DNA of 40,547 nt from Bacteroidales bacterium (GCA_016938685.1 JAFGUD010000362.1:1-40547), one strand, 5' to 3'; counted from the stretch's first letter, positions 27,071 to 35,418 are shown. Made by a program: numbers and translations. Notes: generated by a model from the sequence alone, not told the origin.

Positions 27071-28192
27071 TCAATTGTCGATAAATGTTAATTTTAAGTT
27101 GAAAAGTGAATATTTTTCATCAACTTTTTCAAAACTATAAATTAGTTTGTTTTTGCTTTTTAATCTCATTTCGATAAACCCCAACCCGGCATGCTGTCCT
27201 TCTTCTGAAAAATTAAATAATTGTTTGTTGTATGCTTTTTCTAATTTGGGTTTATCTAGTGTGTTTAATTCTTCTAATTTTTTATTAATATTTTCTGTAT
27301 CTTCGTTTGGTATATAATTAACGGTATTAAGGTAAAAAATGTTTCTTTTTTTGCTAATATAAAAAATTCCGGGGGAATAATTTTTGTCTTGAATACTCAA
27401 TTTCCCATGAAGAATGATATTTTGAAGTAGTTCAACCATCGAAGAAATAATTCTTTTTTTAAAAGCAATATCCGAATATTTTTGGGATTTTAAAATAGAA
27501 ATTAATCTCACAAGGCTATCTTGTTCAAAAAGATTGCAGTATAGGATTAAAATATTTTCGTTAATAATTTGTTTATGTAGGTTTTTTACGTAGTCAAAAG
27601 TGTAAATATCTGCTATAGAATTCATTTTGGCTGCATCAGGATCTGTTTCAACATAAGAGTGCATGTAAATAAACGATTTGTCTTCAGATATTTCTGTAAA
27701 ATCGTAATCCAACTTATTCCCTGATTTTCTGACAATTTCTATTAATCCTAATCCGGCACCTCCTTTGGTAGAAATATGACCATCATTAAGGATTTCAAGA
27801 TAAAACTTGGTGAGTTCTCCTTCAGAAAGGTTGTTTAGTTTTTCTAATTTATCCTGAAGAGAATGTATTTCTTCATTATTTATAATATTTCCGGTTGTGA
27901 TGTAAAATTTTGATCCATTTTTTTGGATTGCAAAAAATGCGGTTTGAGAAAGAGATTCATCACTAAAATCCTGATGTCTGGTAATGTTTTGAATACTTTC
28001 TACCATTATATGAAAAACTCTTTTTTTAGTTCTTCCTTTTATTTTGCTATGAATAATGTTTCTTTCAGCCAGAGACAAAATATAGTTAGAAATATCAGAG
28101 TTGAATTCTCCTCTATATATGTAATTCAAATCATCTACATGAGTTCCGAATAGTAGATCGTATACAAAGTTATGTTGATTTTTTATATCCAT
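27071..28192 (-). CDS. Tandem SiaB-type (DUF6272) protein kinase
   Basis: This 373-aa protein contains two copies of a GHKL-type SiaB kinase domain, each about 180 aa. Copy 1 (1-190) has the N box HIMVESIQNITRHQ and the G box GGAGLGLIEI; copy 2 (about 200-373) has SSMVELLQNIILHG and HAGLGFIEM. SiaB and its relatives phosphorylate SiaC-type proteins on Ser/Thr. Single-domain members are about half this length, so this is a fusion of two. Copy 1 keeps the full N-box His-Gln, copy 2 has a shorter G box, so the two copies may differ in activity. It is the first gene of the siaBC unit with a promoter upstream; I see no SiaA-type phosphatase. Confidence 0.88.
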   Translation of the reverse strand: MDIKNQHNFVYDLLFGTHVDDLNYIYRGEFNSDISNYILSLAERNIIHSKIKGRTKKRVFHIMVESIQNITRHQDFSDESLSQTAFFAIQKNGSKFYITTGNIINNEEIHSLQDKLEKLNNLSEGELTKFYLEILNDGHISTKGGAGLGLIEIVRKSGNKLDYDFTEISEDKSFIYMHSYVETDPDAAKMNSIADIYTFDYVKNLHKQIINENILILYCNLFEQDSLVRLISILKSQKYSDIAFKKRIISSMVELLQNIILHGKLSIQDKNYSPGIFYISKKRNIFYLNTVNYIPNEDTENINKKLEELNTLDKPKLEKAYNKQLFNFSEEGQHAGLGFIEMRLKSKNKLIYSFEKVDEKYSLFNLKLTFIDN

Positions 28193-28230
28193 TAAAAAAG
28201 TCTTACAGTCTTTTCAAGCCAATTTAGTGC

Positions 28231-28261
28231 CAAAGTAATTAAAAAATTTTTTTTTCCACAA
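28231..28261 (-). promoter_or_regulatory. Promoter candidate of the siaB-siaC unit
   Basis: The minus strand has TTG (28259-28261), 20 nt, and TTACTTTG (28231-28238), one mismatch from TAnnTTTG, 39 nt upstream of the kinase start. Confidence 0.45.
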
Positions 28262-28350
28262 AAAATACATTTATTTTGTTTATTAAGTCGTTAATTTTTT
28301 AATGAAAGATTAAAATTTTTAAAAATAAGTTAAAAAAAATAAAAACAAAC

Positions 28351-28381
28351 TTGCATTTTTGAAATACTTATTGTATATTTG
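28351..28381 (+). promoter_or_regulatory. Promoter of a candidate small RNA
   Basis: TTG (28351-28353), 20 nt and TATATTTG (28374-28381) make a full Bacteroidota-type promoter on the plus strand. No plus-strand ORF follows; a strong terminator ends 67 nt further on. Confidence 0.55.
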
Positions 28382-28387
28382 GTCAAC

Positions 28388-28448
28388 GATAAAGGGCAAT
28401 ATTTCGTTATTCAGTTAAAGGTGGGGATTTTATACCCCGCCTTTTTTT
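28388..28448 (+). ncRNA. Candidate small RNA of about 60 nt
   Basis: The interval starts about 7 nt after a full -7 box and ends at a strong plus-strand terminator. It contains no start codon with a useful reading frame. A possible first hairpin pairs AACGA (28385-28389) with TCGTT around 14 nt, if transcription begins a few bases earlier. The second hairpin is the terminator. The transcript would be convergent to tgt and divergent from siaB. The start position is an estimate. Confidence 0.45.
28420..28448 (+). terminator. Strong intrinsic terminator (GGTGGGG / CCCCGCC)
   Basis: A 7-bp GC stem (28420-28426 with 28435-28441, one G-T pair) with an 8-nt AT loop is followed by seven T on the plus strand. 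On the minus strand an A run precedes the stem and only three T follow, so it fits the plus strand best, though it may also end the tgt transcript, whose stop lies 24 nt away. Confidence 0.8.
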
Positions 28449-28471
28449 GAAAATATGTTGTAAAATATTTT

Positions 28472-29602
28472 TTAAAGCCTAGTTGATATATTTTTCACCA
28501 TTTCATTTTTCCATTCCTTGAACGTGTCATTAATAATATTTTTTCTAGCTTCTTTGACTAACCAAAGATAAAAAGCAAGATTATGAACACTTGCAATTTG
28601 TGCTCCAAGTCGCTCATTTGCAATAATTAGATGTCTTAAATAAGCCTTAGAATATTGAGAATCAACATAAGATGTTCCATCTGGGTCAAGTGGCGAAAAA
28701 TCGTTTTTCCATTTGACGTTTTTTATATTGATAATTCCTTTTTGTGTAAAAAGCATGCCATTTCTGGCGTTTCTTGTAGGCATTACACAGTCAAACATAT
28801 CAATTCCTCTCTCTATTCCTTCTAAAATATTCACGGGGGTTCCAACTCCCATCAAATATCTTGGTTTTTCTTTTGGTAATATTTCGTTAACAACTTCTAT
28901 CATTTCATACATCATTTCTGCCGGTTCTCCAACAGATAGTCCGCCAATTGCATAGCCAATTGCATCAAATTTTGACACAAATTCAGCTGACTTTTGTCTT
29001 AAATCTTTGTAAACACTTCCTTGAACTATTGGGAAATATGCTTGATTATGTCCATATAAAGGCTCTGTTTTTTTATAATGAGCAAAACCTCTTTCTAACC
29101 ATTTGTGAGTCAGATCCAGAGAATTTTTAGCGTACTTATATTCGCAAGGGTATGGAGTACATTCGTCTAATGCCATCATAATATCAGACCCAATAATTCT
29201 TTGTGTGTCAATAACATTTTCGGGAGTAAAAATATGTTTTGAACCATCAATATGTGATTTGAAAATTGCTCCTTCGTCTGTTAATTTTCTGTTTGCAGCG
29301 AGAGAAAATACTTGGTATCCGCCACTATCTGTTAGGATAGCTCTGTCCCAATTGATAAATTTGTGCAAACCTCCGGCGTTTTGGATTACTTCTAATCCCG
29401 GACGAAGATATAAATGATAAGTATTTCCAAGAATAATTTGTGCTTTTATATCGTCTTTTAGTTCGTGTTGATGAACTGCTTTTACTGACCCGACTGTTCC
29501 AACAGGCATAAAAATAGGGGTTTCTATTATCTGATGATCTGTATGCAGTTTTCCTGCTCGGGCATTACTTTTTGAGTCGTTATTTATTAGTTCAAAGTGC
29601 AT
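28472..29602 (-). CDS. tgt: Queuine tRNA-ribosyltransferase
   Basis: This 376-aa protein has the full TGT barrel: LTDSGGYQVFSL (general acid/base Asp), MALDECTPYP, the AIGGLSVGEP loop, and MFDCVMPTRNARNG with the nucleophilic Asp. It exchanges guanine for the queuosine precursor at position 34 of GUN-anticodon tRNAs. The zinc subdomain is unusual: where E. coli TGT has Cys302, Cys304 and Cys307, this protein reads GTSYVDSQ (309-316) with no cysteine, although the later His (SVHNL) is kept. It is near the AlaX-like gene and could be cotranscribed with it (54-nt gap). Confidence 0.96.
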   Translation of the reverse strand: MHFELINNDSKSNARAGKLHTDHQIIETPIFMPVGTVGSVKAVHQHELKDDIKAQIILGNTYHLYLRPGLEVIQNAGGLHKFINWDRAILTDSGGYQVFSLAANRKLTDEGAIFKSHIDGSKHIFTPENVIDTQRIIGSDIMMALDECTPYPCEYKYAKNSLDLTHKWLERGFAHYKKTEPLYGHNQAYFPIVQGSVYKDLRQKSAEFVSKFDAIGYAIGGLSVGEPAEMMYEMIEVVNEILPKEKPRYLMGVGTPVNILEGIERGIDMFDCVMPTRNARNGMLFTQKGIINIKNVKWKNDFSPLDPDGTSYVDSQYSKAYLRHLIIANERLGAQIASVHNLAFYLWLVKEARKNIINDTFKEWKNEMVKNISTRL

Positions 29603-29656
29603 AATAAGTTAAAACGTTTTTTATTTAAAAAGGTTTTTTGAAAACCGATTTGAAAT

Positions 29657-30103
29657 TTAATTTTGTATTAGTTTGAATCTTATTCTGAAAATTTCATTTT
29701 CAAATGAAGTTGTCGTAATTTTGAAAGTGCCTATTTCTGATGTATTATTTACATGTTCACCTATGCAAGGACAGTCGTCATAATTTCCAACAGAAGTTAT
29801 TCTTATTTGTGGGTTTTCTTCTTTTGTAACTCTAAGTTTAAATTTTTCGTTAGCAGAATCAAAATCTATTAGCTTGTGTGTTACCGGCAGGTTTTGGTTG
29901 ATGATTTCATTGATTTTATCTTCAAGGATTATAATTTCGTCCTTAGTTGGTTCTTCTTTCAGAATAAAATCACATTTGGATTTTTTCTTTTCAATATGAC
30001 AATTTTCAGATCTTTCGCAGCCGAATAGTTTAACCATTGTTCCATTCAAAATGTGTTCGGCAGTGTGCATTGGTGCGTTATAGTCTTTTTTTTGAGTCTC
30101 CAT
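29657..30103 (-). CDS. AlaX-like freestanding tRNA-editing protein
   Basis: With the start at ATG 30103 (METQKKD), the protein has 148 aa. It is the second additional domain (SAD) of alanyl/threonyl-tRNA synthetases alone: zinc ligands HTAEH (HxxxH, near residue 13) and CPCIGEH (CxxxH, near 120). Such trans-editing proteins hydrolyse mischarged tRNA, usually Ser-tRNA(Ala). The catalytic domain of a synthetase is absent. The longer ATG at 30136 lies across a -7 box (30122-30129) and is unlikely. It sits between tgt and a HAD phosphatase gene. Confidence 0.85.
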   Translation of the reverse strand: METQKKDYNAPMHTAEHILNGTMVKLFGCERSENCHIEKKKSKCDFILKEEPTKDEIIILEDKINEIINQNLPVTHKLIDFDSANEKFKLRVTKEENPQIRITSVGNYDDCPCIGEHVNNTSEIGTFKITTTSFENEIFRIRFKLIQN

Positions 30104-30121
30104 TTTGTTTTTTTTCAATGG

Positions 30122-30129
30122 CAAATATA
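30122..30129 (-). promoter_or_regulatory. -7 box for the AlaX-like gene
   Basis: The minus strand reads TATATTTG 18 nt upstream of ATG 30103. The nearest TTG (30144-30146) is 14 nt away, slightly too close. The box supports the shorter start. Confidence 0.42.
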
Positions 30130-30205
30130 CAAACAAAAATATTCAATTTAGAAAACATCTTTGATATGCAATCTAATTGAATATTTTTATAATGGATATT
30201 TTATT

Positions 30206-30904
30206 TTATAGAATTTCTATTATTTCTTTAAGTTTTGTGACGGTATATGTCGGTTTTATTTCTAGGTCTGATCTATTGTTATGGTTTAAAAAAATTTGAT
30301 CAATTCCGGCATTTTTTGCACCAATAATATCTGATTCATAGCTGTCGCCAATCATTATTGATTCTTCTTTTGTTGCATTTACAGATTTGAGAGCGTGTTG
30401 AAAAAGTTCTATACTGGGCTTTAAAAATCCAATTTCTTCTGCTGTAATAACATTAGAGATAAAAGGTGAAAGTTTTGATGTTCTGAGTTTAACAACCTGA
30501 ACCTCAAAAAAACCGTCGGTTAGAATATGTAATTCGTATTTGTTTTTTAGATAATTGAGTATTTCATAAGCATCGTCAATTATTTTTGTTTTTGTTGTTG
30601 TTAGGGATAAATAATCTGAATTTATTTTTTGAGAAATGTTACGGCTGTCCGGTATCTCGAATTTTTCCAGGATTACTGAAAATCTTCTAAAAGTTAGTGA
30701 TTCTTTTGAAATTAAACCTTGTCTATATTCGTTCCAAAGATTAGTATTATTTTCTTCATATTTTTCGTAAAAGTCCTCAAAATCAACAAAGTAGTTGAAA
30801 AGTTGATACTTTAAAAAAACATCGTTCAGGCTTTCTTTTGAGTTGTATGTAAAATCCCAAAGTGTATTGTCAAAGTCAAAAAATACGTGTTTGTATTGTT
30901 TCAT
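30206..30904 (-). CDS. YjjG-family HAD nucleotidase
   Basis: This 232-aa protein has HAD motif I FFDFDNTLWDF (two Asp), a helical cap with ESLNDVFLKYQ, motif II in ILTDGFFEVQ, motif III Lys in EEIGFLKPS, and motif IV MIGDSYESDIIGAKNAG. Length and the first motif match YjjG-type noncanonical pyrimidine nucleotidases, which remove phosphate from modified or ordinary pyrimidine nucleoside monophosphates. Substrate identity is an inference. The gene lies between the AlaX-like gene and the coiled-coil lipoprotein, all on the minus strand. Confidence 0.88.
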   Translation of the reverse strand: MKQYKHVFFDFDNTLWDFTYNSKESLNDVFLKYQLFNYFVDFEDFYEKYEENNTNLWNEYRQGLISKESLTFRRFSVILEKFEIPDSRNISQKINSDYLSLTTTKTKIIDDAYEILNYLKNKYELHILTDGFFEVQVVKLRTSKLSPFISNVITAEEIGFLKPSIELFQHALKSVNATKEESIMIGDSYESDIIGAKNAGIDQIFLNHNNRSDLEIKPTYTVTKLKEIIEIL

Positions 30905-30950
30905 TCTGATAAGGTTTATTGGTTTGTTGACTTTTAGTTATTGCCTGATT

Positions 30951-31003
30951 ATGTTTTAAAAACAAATCAGAGACAATAAGGTTTTAGTATTATTGTCTCT
31001 GAT
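30951..31003 (-). terminator. Long terminator after the coiled-coil lipoprotein gene
   Basis: A perfect 14-bp stem (30966-30979 with 30990-31003) and a 10-nt loop are followed on the minus strand by TTTGTTTTTAAAA. It starts 10 nt after the lipoprotein stop codon. Confidence 0.85.
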
Positions 31004-31013
31004 AAATAAGGAG

Positions 31014-31889
31014 TTATTTTAGCATAATAACAAGGAATTTTGACATAGACCAAAATTCGTCTTGTTTTGTGATTTTTAGTTTAGAAATTTGTCCGTCATT
31101 TTCAACCAAAGAGAAAGAAGTACTTGGGTGTTGGGTTAATATTTCAATTTTTTTAGTATTAATTGGGATTTCAGAGATGTTTCTGTAATCAACTTTAGTA
31201 AAGTATGTTTTGTTAAAATCAGCATCTAAGCTGAGTTTTGACAAAATTCCGTCTTTAGTTAAAATTCCATTGTTTTTAAGTTCGTCTTTAGTGCCTATAA
31301 CATAGTAAGTTGTGTGTAGAAGAATATCTTGTTCGGTGATTGTTTGATCTTGATTTTCTGTTACTTGTTTCAGCGTATCAAGATTAGATTGCATGTTGTT
31401 GATTTTAGAATTTAGCTCTTGCATATTAAAATCCATTTCTTCTAATTTTTGTTTCAAGAGAGAAATTTCTTCGTCTTTTTGAGCCATTTGAGCATCGTAA
31501 AGACCAATCATATCTTCAAGTTCTTTGTTTTTAGTTCCTGATGATTTTAATTTGTTTTTTAAAGTAGCTAATGCGTCTTTGTTTTCTTGCATAAGCTCAT
31601 AAATCATCATTACATCATTGTTAATCTGATTCACCATATCGGGAGTCATTTCACTAGAATCAACAGCGTTTAAATCAATAATGTGTTCTTTTTGTTTAAT
31701 TGTGTTTAGGTTGGCCTGAATTTCGTTAAAAGCTTGCATAAATTCCTGAACTTGCGAATCGCTTTCATTCAAAAGATTTTGAAGACTGTCGATTTGGTTG
31801 TCTCTCATTTCTATTTCTTCGTCATCGCCACAACTTGAAAATGCAAAAAATGCAAAAATCAAACTGAAAATTAATAAGTATTTTTTCAT
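31014..31889 (-). CDS. Coiled-coil lipoprotein
   Basis: This 291-aa protein has a lipoprotein signal peptide (FAFFAFSSC, lipidated Cys20) and an acidic start to the mature part. Residues about 30-190 show heptad-like Leu/Ile/Met spacing with many Gln, Asn, Asp and Glu, a long coiled coil. The last 95 residues form a globular beta-type domain starting at TTYYVIGTKDELKNNGIL. The family is not certain to me; similar lipoproteins with this C-terminal motif exist in Bacteroidota and some carry adhesin names, which I cannot confirm. It is monocistronic with a long terminator. Confidence 0.82.
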   Translation of the reverse strand: MKKYLLIFSLIFAFFAFSSCGDDEEIEMRDNQIDSLQNLLNESDSQVQEFMQAFNEIQANLNTIKQKEHIIDLNAVDSSEMTPDMVNQINNDVMMIYELMQENKDALATLKNKLKSSGTKNKELEDMIGLYDAQMAQKDEEISLLKQKLEEMDFNMQELNSKINNMQSNLDTLKQVTENQDQTITEQDILLHTTYYVIGTKDELKNNGILTKDGILSKLSLDADFNKTYFTKVDYRNISEIPINTKKIEILTQHPSTSFSLVENDGQISKLKITKQDEFWSMSKFLVIMLK

Positions 31890-32057
31890 GGGTCAATTTT
31901 TTTTGGGTTTAGTTAATTTTTTGTTATTCAATTTATTATTGATTTGTTTTTCAGTTTTTTAGACCAACAAAAGAATCTAACTATCTTAAATTGGTTTTGC
32001 CAAAAATAGTTAATTTACTTTTATTTTGAAAGTTTTTTAGAGTTTGTTAAAATATTT

Positions 32058-32065
32058 TACTTTTG
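32058..32065 (+). promoter_or_regulatory. -7 box for yjbQ
   Basis: TACTTTTG lies 30 nt before the start codon. No TTG is at the usual spacing. An upstream ATG (32088) leads to a stop after seven codons, so the start at 32095 is preferred. Confidence 0.4.
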
Positions 32066-32094
32066 GAAGGTGGTTATAAACATAAATATGAAAT

Positions 32095-32505
32095 ATGATA
32101 AAACAATTTGAATTAGTTCTCAGAAATTATCCAAGGGGTTATCATTTAATAACTAGTCAAATTTTGAGCGAAATAGGTGAATTACCTCAAACCGGATTAC
32201 TCAATGTTTTTATAAAACATACGTCAGCCGGATTAACATTAAATGAAAATGCAGATTCGTCTGTGCGTGATGATTTTGAATCGGTTTTAAATAAGATTAT
32301 TCCGGAGGGATTACCTCAATACACTCATGTTTTTGAAGGAAGTGATGACATGCCTGCTCATTTAAAATCGTCTCTTGTTGGTGTTTCTTTAATTATTCCT
32401 ATTTCTAATGGACGTTTAAATCTTGGTACTTGGCAAGGTATTTATTTGTGTGAGTTTAGAAATCACGGCGGACGACGAAACTTAGTATTGACTATTTACT
32501 CGTAG
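32095..32505 (+). CDS. yjbQ: YjbQ/UPF0047 family protein
   Basis: This 136-aa protein matches the UPF0047 fold at full length: GLLNVFIKHTSAGLTLNEN, then DMPAHLKSSLVGVSLIIPI, and LGTWQGIYLCEFRNHGGRR at the end. The conserved HTSA and H-x-K/R elements form the metal or phosphate pocket of this family, for which weak thiamine-phosphate synthase activity has been reported; the physiological role is not settled. It stands alone on the plus strand between minus-strand genes. Confidence 0.93.
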   Translation: MIKQFELVLRNYPRGYHLITSQILSEIGELPQTGLLNVFIKHTSAGLTLNENADSSVRDDFESVLNKIIPEGLPQYTHVFEGSDDMPAHLKSSLVGVSLIIPISNGRLNLGTWQGIYLCEFRNHGGRRNLVLTIYS

Positions 32506-32518
32506 ATTCCGGCTTTTT

Positions 32519-33538
32519 TCAAATCGATTCAATCATCTTTTTGAATAAATCAACTTGATCGGGTGTTCCAAGAATAAATAGTTTTGATTTTCTTTCTATT
32601 TTGATGTTTGCTCCCGGGTTGAAAATATAAGTACCGTCTTCGAGCTTCATTCCTATTACATTAGCACCTGAGTGTTTTCGAATATTCAAATCTCCTAAAC
32701 TTTTGCCGATATTTATTTCAGGAAGTTCATTACAACCTATTTCTGCTAAATTTACAGATATTCCACTTTTTGCCATAATTTGTTCAAGGAACTCTAAGAC
32801 ATCTGGCTCCGAAACAAGTTTTGCCATTTTTATTCCGCCGACGCTATCCGGTAAAATAACGTAATCAGCTCCTGCTCGTCTAAGTTTTCGTTCCGAAGAA
32901 TCTTCTACAGCTCTGCTTATTATCTTCAATTTGGGGTTCAAATCTCTGGCGGTAAGTACAACAAATAAGTTGTCTGCATCTACGTGAAGAGCAATAATGA
33001 TAGCTTTAGCTTGGTATATTCCTGCATCTTCTAAAATTTCTTCATCTCTGGCATCTCCTAAAATAAAAATAGCATTAACGTTGTGTGATTCAGCATTTTC
33101 AATGATTTTTTGATTTTCGTCTATTACAACAACTTTTTCGTGAGCATTAATCAGCTCTTGTGTTGCATGAGAACCGTTTAGTCCGTAACCACAAACAATT
33201 ACGTGGTTTTCCATGTTTTTCATCTTTCTTTTTATTTTGCTGTTTCTAAGACTTTTTTTAAATTCTCCTTCTGAAATATATCTGTAAAAATTTTGAACAA
33301 CCAAACCTACAATAAGGAAACTGGACATGATTAGTAAAATTGTAAAAAAAATCCCCAAATCTGACAATTCTCTAATTGTTCCGTAACCAACAGTAGAAAT
33401 GGTTATTATGGTCATAAAAAGCGCATTGATAACATTGTAGCCTTCAATGACCATATAACCAATTGTTCCTGAAAAAACAAGAAGAACAAAAAGAAGTGAC
33501 AGAATTTTTATATTCGTTTTTTTACTTGAAATTATCAT
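32519..33538 (-). CDS. TrkA-N (RCK) potassium channel
   Basis: This 339-aa protein has two membrane helices (about 10-31 and 62-84) around a pore loop with the selectivity filter TVGYG (49-53). A cytoplasmic RCK/TrkA-N Rossmann domain follows (VIVCGYGLNGSHA, then VVVIDEN), and a TrkA-C domain closes the protein (about 260-339). This is the MthK-like channel plan of a two-TM potassium channel gated by ligands on the RCK ring. Its start overlaps the M1 peptidase stop by 4 nt (ATGA), so translation is probably coupled. Confidence 0.93.
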   Translation of the reverse strand: MIISSKKTNIKILSLLFVLLVFSGTIGYMVIEGYNVINALFMTIITISTVGYGTIRELSDLGIFFTILLIMSSFLIVGLVVQNFYRYISEGEFKKSLRNSKIKRKMKNMENHVIVCGYGLNGSHATQELINAHEKVVVIDENQKIIENAESHNVNAIFILGDARDEEILEDAGIYQAKAIIIALHVDADNLFVVLTARDLNPKLKIISRAVEDSSERKLRRAGADYVILPDSVGGIKMAKLVSEPDVLEFLEQIMAKSGISVNLAEIGCNELPEINIGKSLGDLNIRKHSGANVIGMKLEDGTYIFNPGANIKIERKSKLFILGTPDQVDLFKKMIESI

Positions 33539-35379
33539 TGTTTTATGAATTTTTCATTCACTGTTCCATTTGATGTTTCTATTCTCATTATGTAATTTCC
33601 TGTTTTTAAGGTATCAATATGCAATTCAATAATTTGCATTTGTTTATTTTCGGTTTTCTGTAATATTTCTTTACCGTTTGAGTCGTATATAGAATAATTT
33701 GTCACAAAGGTTTCAATTGGAAAATTAATTGTTATCAAGTCATTTGCCGGGTTTGGCATCATAATTACGTTCATGTCGGAGTCGGAATTGATTATTCTGC
33801 TAACAGTTGTGTTTTTAGTAATAATCCAATTCTCAGGATCTAAAACAATGTTTTCTACCGTAAAATCTAAATTTACAAGATAGTTTTGATTGTTTTCAAA
33901 GTTGTCAAATATAATTAATGTGTCGTTTCCTTGACCAGAAAATTTTATTGGCAATGGTAGTTCAAAAAAATCAACATCAACATAACTTTGTGTTTGATTG
34001 ATTGTTAAAGAAACTGATTTTTCATTGTTTTGGGACCAATATAAATTATAAATAGGATAACCTTGTCCATAGTACCAATCGTTGAAAAAATTTGTCAAGT
34101 CACAATTGCAAGCATTTTCCATGTGTAATTTATAATCTTCTGCTTTTGCGTGACCATAAGCAAGTTCAGGGTCATTCATGTAGCTTCTCATTCCGTTGAA
34201 AAAAGCTTCATCTCCGATAACCCATCTTAGTGTGTGTATTATCATTCCTCCTTTTATGTAAGTTAGTCTGTAATTGAAAATTCGTGAAACAGAAGTTGTG
34301 TCATCGCAATATACCGAACCTCCGGGATAGTCTGTTATTGTACTAATATTGTCTTCTTTCCATTCTTCCCAAGAGTAAGGCGCCAGACCTTGTTCTGCTG
34401 TCATTCCTTCAAGATAAACGGCAAATCCTTCATTAATCCAAATATCAGCCCAACTGCCACAAGTTATGTAATCTCCAAACCACTGATGTGCTAGTTCGTG
34501 AGACATAAGGTAATGGTTAAAATCACCCAAAAAAGTCATTGTTTGATGTTCCATTCCTCCACCCCAGTTAAATTGGGCATGTCCGTATTTTTCTTCCCAA
34601 AATGGATAAATTCTAAAACTATCACAGTAAAACTGAAAAACATCTATTAAATCAGGTGTGTTTGCTTGCGCATAACTTAAATCTTCAGGATATACATAAT
34701 TTAAAATTGGAATTGTTAATGTGTCGTTTACCGGAACGTAATCGTAATATTCATCATAATTTGTGACAGCAAAAGCAACAAGATATGCAGTAATTGGATA
34801 TCTGTGTTTCCAGTGAACTGTTATTTGATCGTCAAGTGTATCAATTCCTACAATAAGCCCGTTTCCGGCTACTCTATTTCCAATTGGAGTTGTTACAAAC
34901 ATGTCCAGAGAATCTGCTTTGTCATTAAGAACTTGCTTGCAAGGCCACCAAGATTTAGCTCCGTAAGGTTCTGACAAAGTCCACATAATTGGCACACCAT
35001 TATGCGTGTCTGTTATGAAACTTCCAAAACCAGAAGCATCTGGTTCTCCCTGATAATAAACAAAAATAGAGTCTAATTCATTTGCAGATAAAGTTTCTGA
35101 TAATTGAATATTTAGATAATCATTCGACTGTGTGTAAGTTTGATCTTGATTTCTGAATAATATTGAGTCAATCATCATTTCATCAACTAATTCAAAAGAA
35201 ATTTCGTTAAAACTATTTTCAAGAGGAGAAAAGTATGTTGTTATTTTTCCTTTCACGTAATTTACGCTAGGATTTACTTCTAATTCCATTCGATGATATT
35301 TTAAATCATAATTGAAATTTTGACTGTAAGTAACAACAATAGAATTAATTATAAGCAAAAAAACGATAATCTTTTTCAT
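33535..35379 (-). CDS. Secreted M1-family aminopeptidase with T9SS sorting domain
   Basis: This 614-aa protein has a signal peptide (MKKIIVFLLIINSIVVTYSQ), an aminopeptidase N N-terminal beta domain, the exopeptidase motif GGGMEHQTM, and the zinc motif HELAHQWFGD (His294, Glu295, His298) with the third ligand Glu317 in WINEGFAVYLE. The C-terminal 75 residues (MPNPANDLITINF to YIMRIETSNGTVNEKFIKQ) are a type IX secretion sorting domain, so the enzyme should be exported to the surface or medium. It is upstream of the potassium channel gene with a 4-nt overlap. The expected helical C-terminal domain of large aminopeptidases is missing, as in smaller Bacteroidota members. Confidence 0.95.
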   Translation of the reverse strand: MKKIIVFLLIINSIVVTYSQNFNYDLKYHRMELEVNPSVNYVKGKITTYFSPLENSFNEISFELVDEMMIDSILFRNQDQTYTQSNDYLNIQLSETLSANELDSIFVYYQGEPDASGFGSFITDTHNGVPIMWTLSEPYGAKSWWPCKQVLNDKADSLDMFVTTPIGNRVAGNGLIVGIDTLDDQITVHWKHRYPITAYLVAFAVTNYDEYYDYVPVNDTLTIPILNYVYPEDLSYAQANTPDLIDVFQFYCDSFRIYPFWEEKYGHAQFNWGGGMEHQTMTFLGDFNHYLMSHELAHQWFGDYITCGSWADIWINEGFAVYLEGMTAEQGLAPYSWEEWKEDNISTITDYPGGSVYCDDTTSVSRIFNYRLTYIKGGMIIHTLRWVIGDEAFFNGMRSYMNDPELAYGHAKAEDYKLHMENACNCDLTNFFNDWYYGQGYPIYNLYWSQNNEKSVSLTINQTQSYVDVDFFELPLPIKFSGQGNDTLIIFDNFENNQNYLVNLDFTVENIVLDPENWIITKNTTVSRIINSDSDMNVIMMPNPANDLITINFPIETFVTNYSIYDSNGKEILQKTENKQMQIIELHIDTLKTGNYIMRIETSNGTVNEKFIKQ

Positions 35380-35418
35380 ATTAAGGTAAAGTTTGGTTTT
35401 AAAAATTAAAACAATAAC

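Noticed and set aside
32506..32518. T run after yjbQ considered as a terminator
   Set aside because: There is a T run but no stem before it in the 13-nt gap.
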